24,970 nucleotides of DNA from PUMD01 sp964599275 (GCA_964599275.1 CAZRFK010000023.1:1-24970); one strand, 5' to 3'. Counted from the first letter of the stretch, positions 6,310-15,616 are shown. Made by a program: numbers and translations. Notes: generated by a model not told the origin, from the sequence alone.

Positions 6310-7530
6310 GTGACTAAACTTACCGTTGGGATCTGCGGCAATCTTTCACCAGACACTCCCGAGCACCTGAATCCACTGCCGCTGTTGAATGATGCTGATG
6401 TGCAAGATGTCATTATGGAGGTTAACAGGTGTCCCCAACCCCTCGAGGAGGTAGTTGATTCTTATTCTCAGCAGGCAGAGAATCTCAAGAGACTTCTCAG
6501 CCTGGATGTGCTCCGTGAGGAGGACGGCCGCACTTATGTCAATTTCACTTTATTTGACTCAGAAGATCAAAAGGTGGTTCAGGAAGTGGCCGATAAACAT
6601 GCTCAGGATCTGGCGGAGTGTTTTCGAGGCAAACGGGATGTTTTCAGGGATATTATGTCTACATACAGAAACCCCGAAATCAGCTTCTGTGAATTGTCAT
6701 ATTCTCTACTCGGTTGCTATTTTCTCGATCTATTAGCCCTTCATCTGGCAAAAGAATGGGATAATATGAACTTCGCAAAGCCGCAGCCGGGTGATAACCA
6801 CTACACACTCTGGGCGGAAGAAAGGGGAGACCTGAATCTCCGGGAAGTTTACTGGGGCTGCCACAGTCTGCAGGCGGGTGATTACGTGCTGCAAACTTTC
6901 GGAGACCATCATCATGAGACCAGGCGAGAGGCGCTGCCAGACATACTCTACAATGAGCCGAATGTGTCATTTGCGGGCAGCGACACTTACAAGTCTCTGC
7001 TTTTTGAGACCCGACGAGAACTGGGAATATATATGGGGGGAATGCTGGATTATGCGGTTGAACAATCTGTCTCGAAAGAAGCATTGTGCCAGCAGGTGGA
7101 CATTGCGTACAATCGAGCGGAAAAGATGGTGAATTTACTCTGTTCACTGGGCTATTTGTCCGGAGATGAAGATTCCCTGCGAACTGCTGTTCCGTTCTTT
7201 TCCAGTCCGGATCTGGATCTGATTAAGCAGGTGTTTCATGTATGCATCCCTATATTCCACGACTGGTGTTCTCACAGCGTATTCCGGATAGAGAAAGATT
7301 TGAGCGCTGTCAAACCGATTCAGAATGGAGTATCTTTTGATGAAGTGCTCATTCAGGTCTGGCATCATATCTTCGGACTGACTAACAAGTATCTGTCCCG
7401 ACAAGGAATGATTCTGGATACCTACGGTAGTGAATCCCGTTACAAGGGGTACCTCCCGATGGTGATCGAAAAGGAATCTATGGACTGCCTGGTTCAGGAG
7501 ATTCCCGCCTGGGCAGAAAAATTCAAATGA
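6310..7530 (+). CDS. Unrecognised 406-aa protein with two possible winged-helix segments
   Basis: I do not recognise a named family. Residues about 28-80 read like a winged helix: NDADVQDVIMEVNRCPQPLEEV, then a helix AENLKRLLSLDVLREEDG leading into a beta turn RTYVNFTLF. A second stretch at about 253-300 has a similar cadence: SKEALCQQVDIAYNRAEKMV, NLLCSLGYLSGDED, then a hydrophobic strand. Between and after them are helical regions rich in aromatic residues, His and Cys (HYTLWAEERGDLNLREVYWGC; FGDHHHETRRE). No signal peptide or membrane segment is seen, so it is probably cytosolic. GTG start, with AGGTAGG about 8 nt upstream. It stands alone between the YibE/F gene and a convergent amidohydrolase. 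A transcriptional regulator or a ligand-binding enzyme with HTH-like folds are both possible. Confidence 0.8.
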   Translation: MTKLTVGICGNLSPDTPEHLNPLPLLNDADVQDVIMEVNRCPQPLEEVVDSYSQQAENLKRLLSLDVLREEDGRTYVNFTLFDSEDQKVVQEVADKHAQDLAECFRGKRDVFRDIMSTYRNPEISFCELSYSLLGCYFLDLLALHLAKEWDNMNFAKPQPGDNHYTLWAEERGDLNLREVYWGCHSLQAGDYVLQTFGDHHHETRREALPDILYNEPNVSFAGSDTYKSLLFETRRELGIYMGGMLDYAVEQSVSKEALCQQVDIAYNRAEKMVNLLCSLGYLSGDEDSLRTAVPFFSSPDLDLIKQVFHVCIPIFHDWCSHSVFRIEKDLSAVKPIQNGVSFDEVLIQVWHHIFGLTNKYLSRQGMILDTYGSESRYKGYLPMVIEKESMDCLVQEIPAWAEKFK

Positions 7531-7573
7531 TCCAGTCTTTGTATTCCGTGTATGGTTATCGATGTGATTGGCG

Positions 7574-8434
7574 TCATTCAATTTCAAGAAGATGATAGGC
7601 GTTGCGCCAGAGAATTTTCTCCTTTTGCTGTTCGGAAAGGTCGATCGAATCCATATTGTTCAGCATCTTCTGTCCGCTGGAGATGGGGAAATCGGATCCA
7701 AAAAGCAGTCGGTCCGCTGACACCACCTCAACTGCCGCCCTGATCATTGAGGGCGGAAAAAACGGAGATAGATCGAACCAGATGGTATCAAAGTGGTTGT
7801 TTCCGTGGGACCAGGTATACAGGTCCTTGAAATACGCCAGCCCACCCCCTAAGTGGGCTGCAATAATCCTCGGTCGAAATTCAACTTCTGAAAGAGATTC
7901 TATCAGATGGTAGAATTTATTATCTGAACCGAAGTAGTCTGGTGCCCCCCAACAAGCAAAAGAACAATCGGTGAGCACGATCAGGTCCAGTACAGCCGCA
8001 TATTCCAGCACCTTCTTTACTGGTTCAGATTTGAAAGTAAGTCTTGACAGGCTGGGATATATCTTGATTCCTGCAAAATTTAGAGATTCCTTGAGACGTA
8101 CCATCTCTTCTTTGGCCATATCCAGGTCTGGCAGGGGAATGGTTCCGAAGCCGAACAACCTGTCTGGATGTGCTCTGCACAGCTGTGCTACCTGATCATT
8201 CAACTGACGACAGCCTTCGGGGTGGTCAGCCAGTCCAAATAGGACAGCCTGGTCAACCTGCTGCCTGACAGTTTCAAAATATGTTCTGGGGGTTGCTTCT
8301 GATATGTCAAGTTGCGCTAATTTTGCTGAAATACCATCCTTCAAATAGTCGCGGCTTTCCTTTATTCGGACGAATCTGTCCAAATTTTGCAGGTAGTCTA
8401 CGGAAAAGTAATGGACGTGACAATCAAGAATCAT
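7574..8434 (-). CDS. Amidohydrolase_2-type metal-dependent hydrolase
   Basis: This 286-aa protein has the TIM-barrel order of the amidohydrolase_2/ACMSD group: DCHVH at residues 4-8 (HxH ligands), FGFGTIPLPD, FAGIKIYPSL, AAHLGGG (third His) and LLFGSDFPI (catalytic Asp), ending in NAYHLLEIE. Members hydrolyse or decarboxylate small carboxylated substrates in the cytosol; the substrate here is unknown. Where relatives usually have a His-x-Gly strand end, this protein has VLTDCSF, so one metal ligand may differ. The ATG at 8434 is preferred over a TTG two codons upstream because AAAGGGG ends 6 nt before it. The gene is divergent from miaB and convergent with the 406-aa gene, with only 43 nt between their stops. 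Confidence 0.88.
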   Translation of the reverse strand: MILDCHVHYFSVDYLQNLDRFVRIKESRDYLKDGISAKLAQLDISEATPRTYFETVRQQVDQAVLFGLADHPEGCRQLNDQVAQLCRAHPDRLFGFGTIPLPDLDMAKEEMVRLKESLNFAGIKIYPSLSRLTFKSEPVKKVLEYAAVLDLIVLTDCSFACWGAPDYFGSDNKFYHLIESLSEVEFRPRIIAAHLGGGLAYFKDLYTWSHGNNHFDTIWFDLSPFFPPSMIRAAVEVVSADRLLFGSDFPISSGQKMLNNMDSIDLSEQQKEKILWRNAYHLLEIE

Positions 8435-8529
8435 GGGCAACCCCTTTCAGCAGTTCATTACAGCCGACAGATTGATTATAGCACTGTAGTGAAGGTAAAA
8501 CTACAGTTGCGCTTTCCGTTCTGCTGGCA

Positions 8530-8558
8530 TTGACTGAAAGGGTCAGTTAAAATTAATA
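8530..8558 (+). promoter_or_regulatory. Candidate promoter of the miaB-mutSL-miaA block
   Basis: TTGACT (8530-8535) is followed after 17 nt by the AT-rich TTAATA (8553-8558), 16 nt before the first miaB start candidate. The -10 match is weak and initiation would leave a very short leader, which favours the later TTG start of miaB. Confidence 0.35.
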
Positions 8559-8573
8559 AAGATAAGGTTTTTA

Positions 8574-9983
8574 ATGACAATGTTTATGGAGATAGAGGGG
8601 ATTGCATTGGCTGCAAAGCAGAGATCTCAAAATAATCCTAAATACATTATAAAAACATACGGGTGCCAGATGAACGAGCATGATTCTGAAGTACTTGCTG
8701 GAATTCTGGAAAAGCTCGGTTACAGCAGTACGGATGAGGTAGAGGATGCAGATATCGTTCTGGTCAACACATGTTGTGTCCGTGATTCAGCTGAGACGCG
8801 TATCTTGGGTGAATTGGGAAGGTTGAAACAGTACAAGGATCAAAATCCAGGTATGGTCATAGGAGTCTGCGGTTGTATGCCCATGCAGCAGGGCTCCAAG
8901 GAGCGAATCCGGCGGAGGGCCTCCCATCTGGATTTTGTTTTCGGTACGGGCAATCTGCACCGTTTGCCTCATCTTCTTCAGCAGGCCAAAAAAACTAATA
9001 AAACAATATGGGAAACCGAAGCAGAAGAAGACATACTGCCCAGCAGTTTACCGCGCAGCCGGGTTGAGGGGACCAGTGCCTGGGTACCCATAATCTACGG
9101 ATGCGATAATTACTGTACTTACTGCACTGTTCCTCATGTTCGTGGAAGGGAAAGAAGTCGGCCTCCGCGGGAAATAAGGCGCGAGATAGAACAGTTAGCA
9201 TCAGAGGGCGTTCGGCAAGTTACCCTTCTGGGTCAGAATGTTAACTCATATGGTAAAGACTTAGATGAGCATCCAGATACTGATTTTGCAAGCTTGTTGA
9301 CCACAATCAATGAGGTACAAGGTTTGAGGTGGATTAACTATACAACCTCTCACCCCAGAGATTTTGCATCAGCACTGGTGGATACAATCAAAAAATTGGA
9401 AAAGGTAGCCGAACACTTTCATATACCCGTGCAGAGTGGAAGTGACCGGTTGCTTAAAAGGATGAACCGCGGTTACACTAAAAAGGAATACCTTCAGCTG
9501 GTTAACTACATTAAAGAACAAATCCCTGATGCTTCACTTACCACGGATGTGATTGTTGGGTTCCCTGGAGAGACCGAAGAAGACTTTCAACAGACTATGG
9601 ACCTTTTTGAGCGGGTTCGTTTTGATGGAGCGTTTTCCTTCATGTATTCTCCTCGGCCAGGAACTGTCGCTGCTGATTATGAAAACCACGTCAGCGAGGA
9701 AGTGAAAAAGGAACGACTTCATCGATTGAATCAGCTGCAAAATGATATCTCTCTGGAAATAAACCAGGAACTGGTCGGTGAGAAGTTAACGGGATTGGTT
9801 GAAGGGCCCAGCAAGAAAAATCTTGAGATAATGCAGGCCAGAACGAAAACGAACAAACTGATTCTTTTTGAAGGAACTGAAGATTTGACGGGGCATTTTG
9901 TTCCGCTGGAGATCGTCGAGGCGCAGTCTTTCCAGCTCCGGGGTCGTCTGTTGGACGATCAAAGCAGGAAAGGTTCGCACTAG
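8574..9983 (+). CDS. miaB: tRNA-2-methylthio-N6-dimethylallyladenosine synthase MiaB
   Basis: MiaB is a radical-SAM methylthiotransferase that converts i6A37 to ms2i6A37 in tRNAs. The N-terminal UPF0004 domain has its three cysteines in KTYGCQMN, NTCCVRD and GVCGCMP. The radical-SAM cluster is C177-x3-C181-x2-C184 (YGCDNYCTYCTVPHVRGRE). A C-terminal TRAM domain spans about residues 385-462. The 469-aa length is normal for the family. The ATG at 8574 has AAGG 6 nt upstream; an in-frame TTG at 8607 with AGAGGGG 6 nt upstream is an equally good start and would remove 11 residues. It shares the block with miaA, which makes its substrate. Confidence 0.96.
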   Translation: MTMFMEIEGIALAAKQRSQNNPKYIIKTYGCQMNEHDSEVLAGILEKLGYSSTDEVEDADIVLVNTCCVRDSAETRILGELGRLKQYKDQNPGMVIGVCGCMPMQQGSKERIRRRASHLDFVFGTGNLHRLPHLLQQAKKTNKTIWETEAEEDILPSSLPRSRVEGTSAWVPIIYGCDNYCTYCTVPHVRGRERSRPPREIRREIEQLASEGVRQVTLLGQNVNSYGKDLDEHPDTDFASLLTTINEVQGLRWINYTTSHPRDFASALVDTIKKLEKVAEHFHIPVQSGSDRLLKRMNRGYTKKEYLQLVNYIKEQIPDASLTTDVIVGFPGETEEDFQQTMDLFERVRFDGAFSFMYSPRPGTVAADYENHVSEEVKKERLHRLNQLQNDISLEINQELVGEKLTGLVEGPSKKNLEIMQARTKTNKLILFEGTEDLTGHFVPLEIVEAQSFQLRGRLLDDQSRKGSH

Positions 9984-10097
9984 TTGCAGAAGTTTTAGCG
10001 AAAAGATTGATATGTGGGTGTCCAATCCAATCGAAGTGAAGTTCTCTTTGGATGGTTATACTTGAACCAGGTTTGTTTTGATGAGCGTATTAACGTA

Positions 10098-10176
10098 ATT
10101 TCAGTTATTTTAAAAGATATACAAATGTTCATTGACGTGTTTTTGGGTACAAGAGTTTGTACGTCAAAACTGAAAT
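10098..10176 (+). repeat. Nested inverted repeats in the mutS leader
   Basis: ATTTCAGTT (10098-10106) pairs with AACTGAAAT (10168-10176), and inside it TTGACGT (10132-10138) pairs with ACGTCAA (10161-10167). The right arms are contiguous while the left arms are separated by 25 nt. The structure lies in the 243-nt gap between miaB and mutS, about 50 nt before the mutS start, and has no terminal T-tract. I see no convincing promoter in this gap. Confidence 0.5.
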
Positions 10177-10226
10177 GAAATATAACGCCAATTAATCTGT
10201 TTGTTCGAGGGAGGGGAGGCGGAAAA

Positions 10227-12845
10227 TTGGCAGACCCCAAGGAACAAGTTAGCACCCCAATGATGAAACAGTATTTGCAGATCAAACGCGAGCACACCGA
10301 TGAGATTCTTTTATTCCGCCTGGGAGATTTTTATGAGATGTTTTTTGAGGATGCTGAACAGGCAGCTTCTGTACTGGACATTGCTCTGACTTCACGTGAT
10401 GGTGGCAATGATGTTGAAGTTCCAATGGCAGGAGTTCCCTACCACGCTGCCGATTCTTACATTCAAAAACTGGTGGAAGAAGGTCACCGGGTAGCCATAT
10501 GTGAACAGGTGGAAGATGCCTCTGAGGCCAGCGGGCTGGTTGAACGAGATGTGGTGCGCATAATCACTCCTGGAACTCGGCTTGATGAAGGGGTATTAGG
10601 CAGCAATCGTGATAACCTTGCTGCCGCGGTATCAAGTGAAAAAGATATTTGGGGCTTGGCAGTGGCAGATATATCAACCGGTTATTTCGCATGTGTACAG
10701 ATCGATGGGCTGGATGCAGAGAGAAAGGTACTGGGAGAACTGGCTCGTCATGCACCTGCTGAGTGCTGCTGTGATCTATCTGACTTGGATGATGAATTCA
10801 ACAAACAGGTAGAAAATCTTGGAGATATTCAGCTCAGGGATATGGATGATTGGGCATTTTCTTTCGGTGAGTGCAGCAGTCTTTTGAAAGAGCATTTTGA
10901 AGTGGCTGACCTGGGAGGGTTTGGCTTGGAAGGGCGTCCCCTTGCGGTTAGAGCAGCTGGTGCACTGCTGCGGTACCTCCGTGATACCCAGAAAAATGGA
11001 TTACTTCAGCTCACTGCTCTACAAACGTATCATGTAGATGATTTTCTGGTGATTGATCCGGTGGCGCGTAGGACTCTCGAGCTGACTGAGCCGATGTTAC
11101 GCGATCGGAGTGGTGGAACATTATTGGAAACCCTTGATCATACACAAACGGCCATGGGAGGGAGAACGCTCCGCAGAACCATTGAGCGTCCAATGCGTCA
11201 GCCAGATGACATTGAACAAAGGCTTGATGCGGTACAGGTACTCACAGAAGCCCCATCGCTCCGGGATACTCTGGCAAATTCTCTGAGCAATATCGCAGAC
11301 CTGGAACGCCTGGCAGGACGGGTAGCTTACGGCTCTGCTAATGCCCGAGATCTGGTAGCTCTGGGGAAATCACTGGGCAAAATACCGAATTTCAGCGATG
11401 TCCTGGATGAACTTGTTCAGTATTCCGCTGGTCTGTGGATGGAACTGGCTGATTCTCTGGATGTTCTGGAAGATGTGCAGAACGAGCTGGATAGTGCTCT
11501 GGTTGATGAGCCTCCGGTTACCCTCCGGGAAGGCGGTCTCATACGCAAAGGTTACGATGAGGAGATTGACACCATAAGAAATGCTGCAGAAGAAGGAAAG
11601 CAGTGGATGGAGGACCTGCAAAAACGGGAGCGGGAGAGAACGGGGATCGGATCGTTAAAGGTGGGGCAGAATAAAGTTTTCGGCTACTACATTGAAGTGA
11701 CCAATGCTCACAAGGACAAAGTCCCCGAAAATTACGAACGGAAACAGACTCTAGTCAATTCAGAGCGGTACATAACCTCAGAACTGAAAGAAAAGGAAGC
11801 CGCTATTTTGGGAGCTGAGGAACGTCTCGGGGAATTGGAATATCAGGTTTTTGTCAGGCTGCGCGATTGGGTAGCACAGCAGGTTAATCGTATTCAGTCA
11901 ACTGCTGAGGTCATTGGCTGGGCTGACCTCCTTTATAGTCTGGCTCATGTTGCATCCCGTAACAATTACTGCCGACCCAGAGTTGATGACGAACTGGTAA
12001 TTGAAATAAGCCAGGGACGCCATCCGATGCTGGAAAACTCCTCCCTGGACGAGCCTTTTGTGCCTAACGATGCCTATCTTGATTGCTCCAGGGAGTCGCT
12101 ATTGATTATCACCGGACCCAATATGTCCGGTAAATCCACTTATCTGCGCCAGGTAGCGTTGATTGTTATTATGGCTCAGATGGGATCATTTGTGCCGGCA
12201 GATCGGGCGCGTATTGGCCTGGTAGATCAGATTTTTACCCGCATTGGAGCAGCGGATGATCTTACTCGGGGACGAAGTACTTTTATGATGGAAATGATGG
12301 AAGTAGCCAATATTCTCAATAACGCCACACCCAGGAGTCTGGTGGTTTTGGATGAGGTGGGGAGAGGAACCAGTACCTATGATGGAATCAGCATAGCCTG
12401 GTCTACCTGTGAGTATATACGTCAATCACCCAGACTGGGATGTCGAACCCTTTTCGCCACTCACTACCATGAGCTGACCCAGCTGGCAGATATCTGTCAG
12501 GGGGTTGTGAACTATTCGGTAGCAGTGCAGAAGGAGGGAGACGACATTGTGTTTTTGCGCAAAGTAGTTCCGGGACCGACTGATCAGAGTTACGGCATTT
12601 ATGTGGCGGGTCTTGCAGGTGTGCCTGAAAGGGTGATTTCTCGAGCCAGGGGCCTTTTGCCGCAGCTTGAGGAGTCATCGGAAATCTCTCTGGGGCTGGG
12701 TGAAGGGATGCAGTCGGACGCGGAAGAATCTGATGCTGCAAGTGATTGCGAAAACTCATTTACCCGGGTGAGGGAAAAAAACCTGCAGCAGGCAGCGCTT
12801 TTTGAGCCCATGGAGGACCAGGGAGGTGGGGAAGATGACAGGTGA
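10227..12845 (+). CDS. mutS: DNA mismatch repair protein MutS
   Basis: MutS binds base mismatches and small loops and recruits MutL. Domain I carries the mismatch-contacting F35-Y36-E37 motif (GDFYEMF). The C-terminal ABC-type ATPase has Walker A GPNMSGKS (630-637), Walker B VVLDEVGRGTST and the THYHEL switch histidine. The length of 872 aa is typical of MutS1. The tail ends in an acidic linker and a KNLQQAALFEP stretch, which resembles a clamp-binding QxxLF peptide. The start is TTG at 10227, with GGGAGGGGAGG ending 7 nt upstream; an ATG at codon 12 would still keep domain I. Its stop overlaps mutL by 11 nt. Confidence 0.98.
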   Translation: MADPKEQVSTPMMKQYLQIKREHTDEILLFRLGDFYEMFFEDAEQAASVLDIALTSRDGGNDVEVPMAGVPYHAADSYIQKLVEEGHRVAICEQVEDASEASGLVERDVVRIITPGTRLDEGVLGSNRDNLAAAVSSEKDIWGLAVADISTGYFACVQIDGLDAERKVLGELARHAPAECCCDLSDLDDEFNKQVENLGDIQLRDMDDWAFSFGECSSLLKEHFEVADLGGFGLEGRPLAVRAAGALLRYLRDTQKNGLLQLTALQTYHVDDFLVIDPVARRTLELTEPMLRDRSGGTLLETLDHTQTAMGGRTLRRTIERPMRQPDDIEQRLDAVQVLTEAPSLRDTLANSLSNIADLERLAGRVAYGSANARDLVALGKSLGKIPNFSDVLDELVQYSAGLWMELADSLDVLEDVQNELDSALVDEPPVTLREGGLIRKGYDEEIDTIRNAAEEGKQWMEDLQKRERERTGIGSLKVGQNKVFGYYIEVTNAHKDKVPENYERKQTLVNSERYITSELKEKEAAILGAEERLGELEYQVFVRLRDWVAQQVNRIQSTAEVIGWADLLYSLAHVASRNNYCRPRVDDELVIEISQGRHPMLENSSLDEPFVPNDAYLDCSRESLLIITGPNMSGKSTYLRQVALIVIMAQMGSFVPADRARIGLVDQIFTRIGAADDLTRGRSTFMMEMMEVANILNNATPRSLVVLDEVGRGTSTYDGISIAWSTCEYIRQSPRLGCRTLFATHYHELTQLADICQGVVNYSVAVQKEGDDIVFLRKVVPGPTDQSYGIYVAGLAGVPERVISRARGLLPQLEESSEISLGLGEGMQSDAEESDAASDCENSFTRVREKNLQQAALFEPMEDQGGGEDDR

Positions 12846-14604
12846 TGATCGGTTGGACGATGAAGGACAGAGAATCCGGAAACTACCTCAACATCTGATT
12901 AACAGAATTGCCGCAGGTGAAATTGTGGAAAGACCTGCCTCGGTGGTTAAGGAATTGATTGAGAATTCTCTTGATGCAGGCGCGGATTCAATCAGCATTT
13001 CTGTCGAAGATGGCGGGAAAGAGAGCATAACTGTACTGGATGATGGAAAGGGAATTCTCAGTGAAGATTTGAAAGCGGCGGTGCAGCCGCATGCTACCAG
13101 CAAGATTTTCGAGCCCGGGCAGCTCAACGATATAGCTACTCTGGGTTTTCGTGGTGAAGCCCTAGCCAGTATAGCATCAGTATCAGACATGGAAGTATGT
13201 TCGAGACATGCAGGGGCTGACGTTGGTTCCTCACTGCGGGTAAGAGGGGGAGAGGAGGGAGAACTCCGTCCCTGGGGGGGACCTGAAGGCACCAGGGTGC
13301 GGGTACGCAATCTTTTTTACAACGCCCCTGTCCGGCGCAAACAGCTGAAACGTTCTGCCACCGAGATGTCTCATATTCTCGATGTGGTCAGGGGGATAGC
13401 TCTGGCCAACCCTCAAGTGGCTTTCCGCTTGATGCGTGACGGCAGCGAGGCATTATTCAGCAGCGGAAGTGCTGAGCTGCACAAAACTGCTGCTGAGATA
13501 TTTGGAGCGGATGCAATTGAGGAAATGATGGCCTTTGGTGAACCTGAAAGCATGATTTTTGGTTTTGCCGGTTCTCCGGCTCTGGCCCGGTCTAGACGGG
13601 ACCGACAGTATTTTATTGTTAACGGACGGGTCATCGAACACGATGGGTTAAGGGCAGTAGTTGAAAACTGTTATCGTGGCTTTCTGGAGGAACGGAGATT
13701 TCCTTTTTGCATAGCAGTTATTAAGCTTCAGCCGGCACGTGTCGATGTTAATGTCCATCCAGCCAAAAAAGAGGTCAGAATTGATAATGTGAGAGAGGTA
13801 ACCGGGAAACTATACAATGAGGTAAGACAGGCGCTCATGGCACTTCCTGTACCCCGCTGGGAACTGCAAAAGGACGAGGAGGAATCAGGTTTGCCCGATT
13901 CTGAAGATGAAGTTGGCGGGAGTGAGAAACAGATTCAGGCGCATGCAGTGGGGTCGGCGGAGTTGGTAGCTGAAGGTCAGAGGAGATATTTTTTGCAAGG
14001 AGATGATCAGGACACCAGCCCTGAAGATATTGTATTTGAACATCTACGTCCACTCGGACAGGTCGCAAAAACTTATTTGCTTGCTGAAGGTCCTGAAGGT
14101 TTGTATCTGGTTGATCAGCATGCAGCCTGTGAACGGTTATACTATGAGCAGGCCCTGGCCAAAATGCAGAAGGGTCGTCCGATCAGTCAGCAGCTTTTGA
14201 CCCCATATGTCTATCGGGCAGACCCCGAGGAGATGCGCCTGTATGAGCAGCACCAGAAACCCTTGAAGCAGATTGGTTTTGAGGTGGAAAAAGAAGGTGA
14301 TGATCGCCTGATAGTGACAGCAGTTCCAGCCTATGGGGAAGAGCCAGTTTCTCCTGGGAAGTTGGATGAAGTACTTGATGCTATGCAGCAGGGGGAGAAA
14401 CTATCTCCTGGAGAAATAGTTGCAGCGGCTACTGCTTCCTGTCATGCTGCAGTAAGGGCCGGAGATGTTCTTTCGCAGGAAGAAATACAACACCTGTTTG
14501 CAGAGCTGGATCAGCTGAAACGCCCGCAGACTTGTCCGCACGGACGGCCTACAGTTGTAGTCATGACCCACAAATCTTTGGCAAAGATGTTTGGACGTAC
14601 TTGA
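12835..14604 (+). CDS. mutL: DNA mismatch repair protein MutL (endonuclease type)
   Basis: This 589-aa GHKL ATPase has the N-terminal motifs NRIAAGEIVERPASVVKEL, ENSLDAG (Mg-ATP Glu/Asn), DDGKGI and the HATSKI/TLGFRGEAL lid. The C-terminal domain contains DQHAACERLYYE starting at D427, an exact DQHAx2Ex4E metal-binding endonuclease motif, with ASCHAAVRAGD and CPHGRPT farther on. This is the strand-nicking MutL of bacteria that lack MutH. I place the start at ATG 12835, where GGAGGT sits 7 nt upstream, rather than at an in-frame TTG at 12802 without a ribosome site. It overlaps mutS by 11 nt, so the repair pair is coupled. Confidence 0.97.
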   Translation: MTGDDRLDDEGQRIRKLPQHLINRIAAGEIVERPASVVKELIENSLDAGADSISISVEDGGKESITVLDDGKGILSEDLKAAVQPHATSKIFEPGQLNDIATLGFRGEALASIASVSDMEVCSRHAGADVGSSLRVRGGEEGELRPWGGPEGTRVRVRNLFYNAPVRRKQLKRSATEMSHILDVVRGIALANPQVAFRLMRDGSEALFSSGSAELHKTAAEIFGADAIEEMMAFGEPESMIFGFAGSPALARSRRDRQYFIVNGRVIEHDGLRAVVENCYRGFLEERRFPFCIAVIKLQPARVDVNVHPAKKEVRIDNVREVTGKLYNEVRQALMALPVPRWELQKDEEESGLPDSEDEVGGSEKQIQAHAVGSAELVAEGQRRYFLQGDDQDTSPEDIVFEHLRPLGQVAKTYLLAEGPEGLYLVDQHAACERLYYEQALAKMQKGRPISQQLLTPYVYRADPEEMRLYEQHQKPLKQIGFEVEKEGDDRLIVTAVPAYGEEPVSPGKLDEVLDAMQQGEKLSPGEIVAAATASCHAAVRAGDVLSQEEIQHLFAELDQLKRPQTCPHGRPTVVVMTHKSLAKMFGRT

Positions 14605-14628
14605 TGATTTATATCTGAGGTGGAATCA

Positions 14629-15597
14629 GTGAATCATTTGACAATAGACTGTGAAGCATCAGGTAATGATAAACCACGTATGGTTGCTGTTATGGGACCA
14701 ACGGCGGTTGGTAAAACCTCGCTGGGGATTGAGCTGGCCGAATGTTTCGGGGGGGAGATTGTCTCGGCCGATTCAATGCAGGTGTACCGGGATATGGATA
14801 TCGGTACTGCCAAACCTACCTCTGAGCAGATTGAACGAGTTCAGCATCACCTCATCGATGTTTTAGAGCCCACACAAAGGTTCAGTGCCGGTAAGTTCAA
14901 AAAACTGGCCCGCACAGCGGTTCAGGACATTTGGGAGAGACAGCTTTTACCGATAATTGTGGGAGGAACCTCGCTTTACATAAGAGTGCTGCTGTATGAT
15001 TTCCCACTGGCAGAAATACCTAGAGATCCGGAACTCCGACAAAAACTGCGCCAAAAAGCCAAAACGAAGGGTCGGCAGTCGCTGCACAGGGATTTGATTG
15101 AAATTGACCCACAGAGAGCCGAAGAAATCCATCCCAATGATCTCAAAAGAGTCATTCGGGCTTTAGAGGTTTATGAACTGACCGATAAACCTATGTCCAG
15201 GTGGCATAGACAGACTCCTGACTGCCCGGTATACGATGCTCTGAAAATCGGCCTATGGCTGCAGCGAGATCTTCTTTACCAGCGGATAGATGACCGGGTG
15301 GATGAGATGTTCAGGGGAGGACTGGTTCATGAGGTTGAAAATCTGCTGAATGAATACGGTGAATTGAGTGAAACTGCAGTGCAGGCACTTGGTTACAGTG
15401 AAGTTCTTTCCTATCTGCAGGGAGAGCTCGACCCTGATGAATGCCGTGAGCTTATAAAACAGAATACTCGAAATTTCGCGAAGAGGCAGCTGACGTGGTT
15501 ACGTAAAGATGATGATATAACCTGGATTGATCTATCCGAGATTTCTTTCCGTGAGGCAGTGTACAAGGCCCGTTGTATACTTCTTGAATGGTGGTAG
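14629..15597 (+). CDS. miaA: tRNA dimethylallyltransferase MiaA
   Basis: MiaA transfers a dimethylallyl group from DMAPP to N6 of A37 in tRNAs reading U-starting codons, giving the i6A that MiaB then thiomethylates. The P-loop GPTAVGKT is at residues 23-30, followed by the DSMQVYRDMDIGTAKP catalytic segment, the HHLIDVLEP motif, GGTSLY and the QALGYSE and FAKRQLTWLR tRNA-contacting motifs. The length of 322 aa is typical. GTG 14629 is preferred over an in-frame GTG at 14620 because GAGGTGG (14617-14623) lies 5 nt before the former and overlaps the latter. It starts 24 nt after mutL, probably in one transcript. The hfq gene that often follows miaA is not seen. Confidence 0.97.
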   Translation: MNHLTIDCEASGNDKPRMVAVMGPTAVGKTSLGIELAECFGGEIVSADSMQVYRDMDIGTAKPTSEQIERVQHHLIDVLEPTQRFSAGKFKKLARTAVQDIWERQLLPIIVGGTSLYIRVLLYDFPLAEIPRDPELRQKLRQKAKTKGRQSLHRDLIEIDPQRAEEIHPNDLKRVIRALEVYELTDKPMSRWHRQTPDCPVYDALKIGLWLQRDLLYQRIDDRVDEMFRGGLVHEVENLLNEYGELSETAVQALGYSEVLSYLQGELDPDECRELIKQNTRNFAKRQLTWLRKDDDITWIDLSEISFREAVYKARCILLEWW

Positions 15598-15616
15598 GGA
15601 GTGTTCCTCACCACAA

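Noticed and set aside
8533..8548. Inverted repeat ACTGA/TCAGT near the miaB promoter as an operator
   Set aside because: Only 5 bp long and overlapping the putative -35 region; too short to distinguish from chance.
10062..10075. Possible LexA (SOS) box GAACCAGGTTT upstream of mutS
   Set aside because: The spacing between the half sites is 3 rather than 4 and the second half is GTTT, so it does not match the Gram-positive CGAAC-N4-GTTCG consensus.
12802..12834. TTG start giving MutL 11 extra residues
   Set aside because: It lacks a ribosome site, while ATG 12835 has GGAGGT 7 nt upstream and gives a normal N-terminus.
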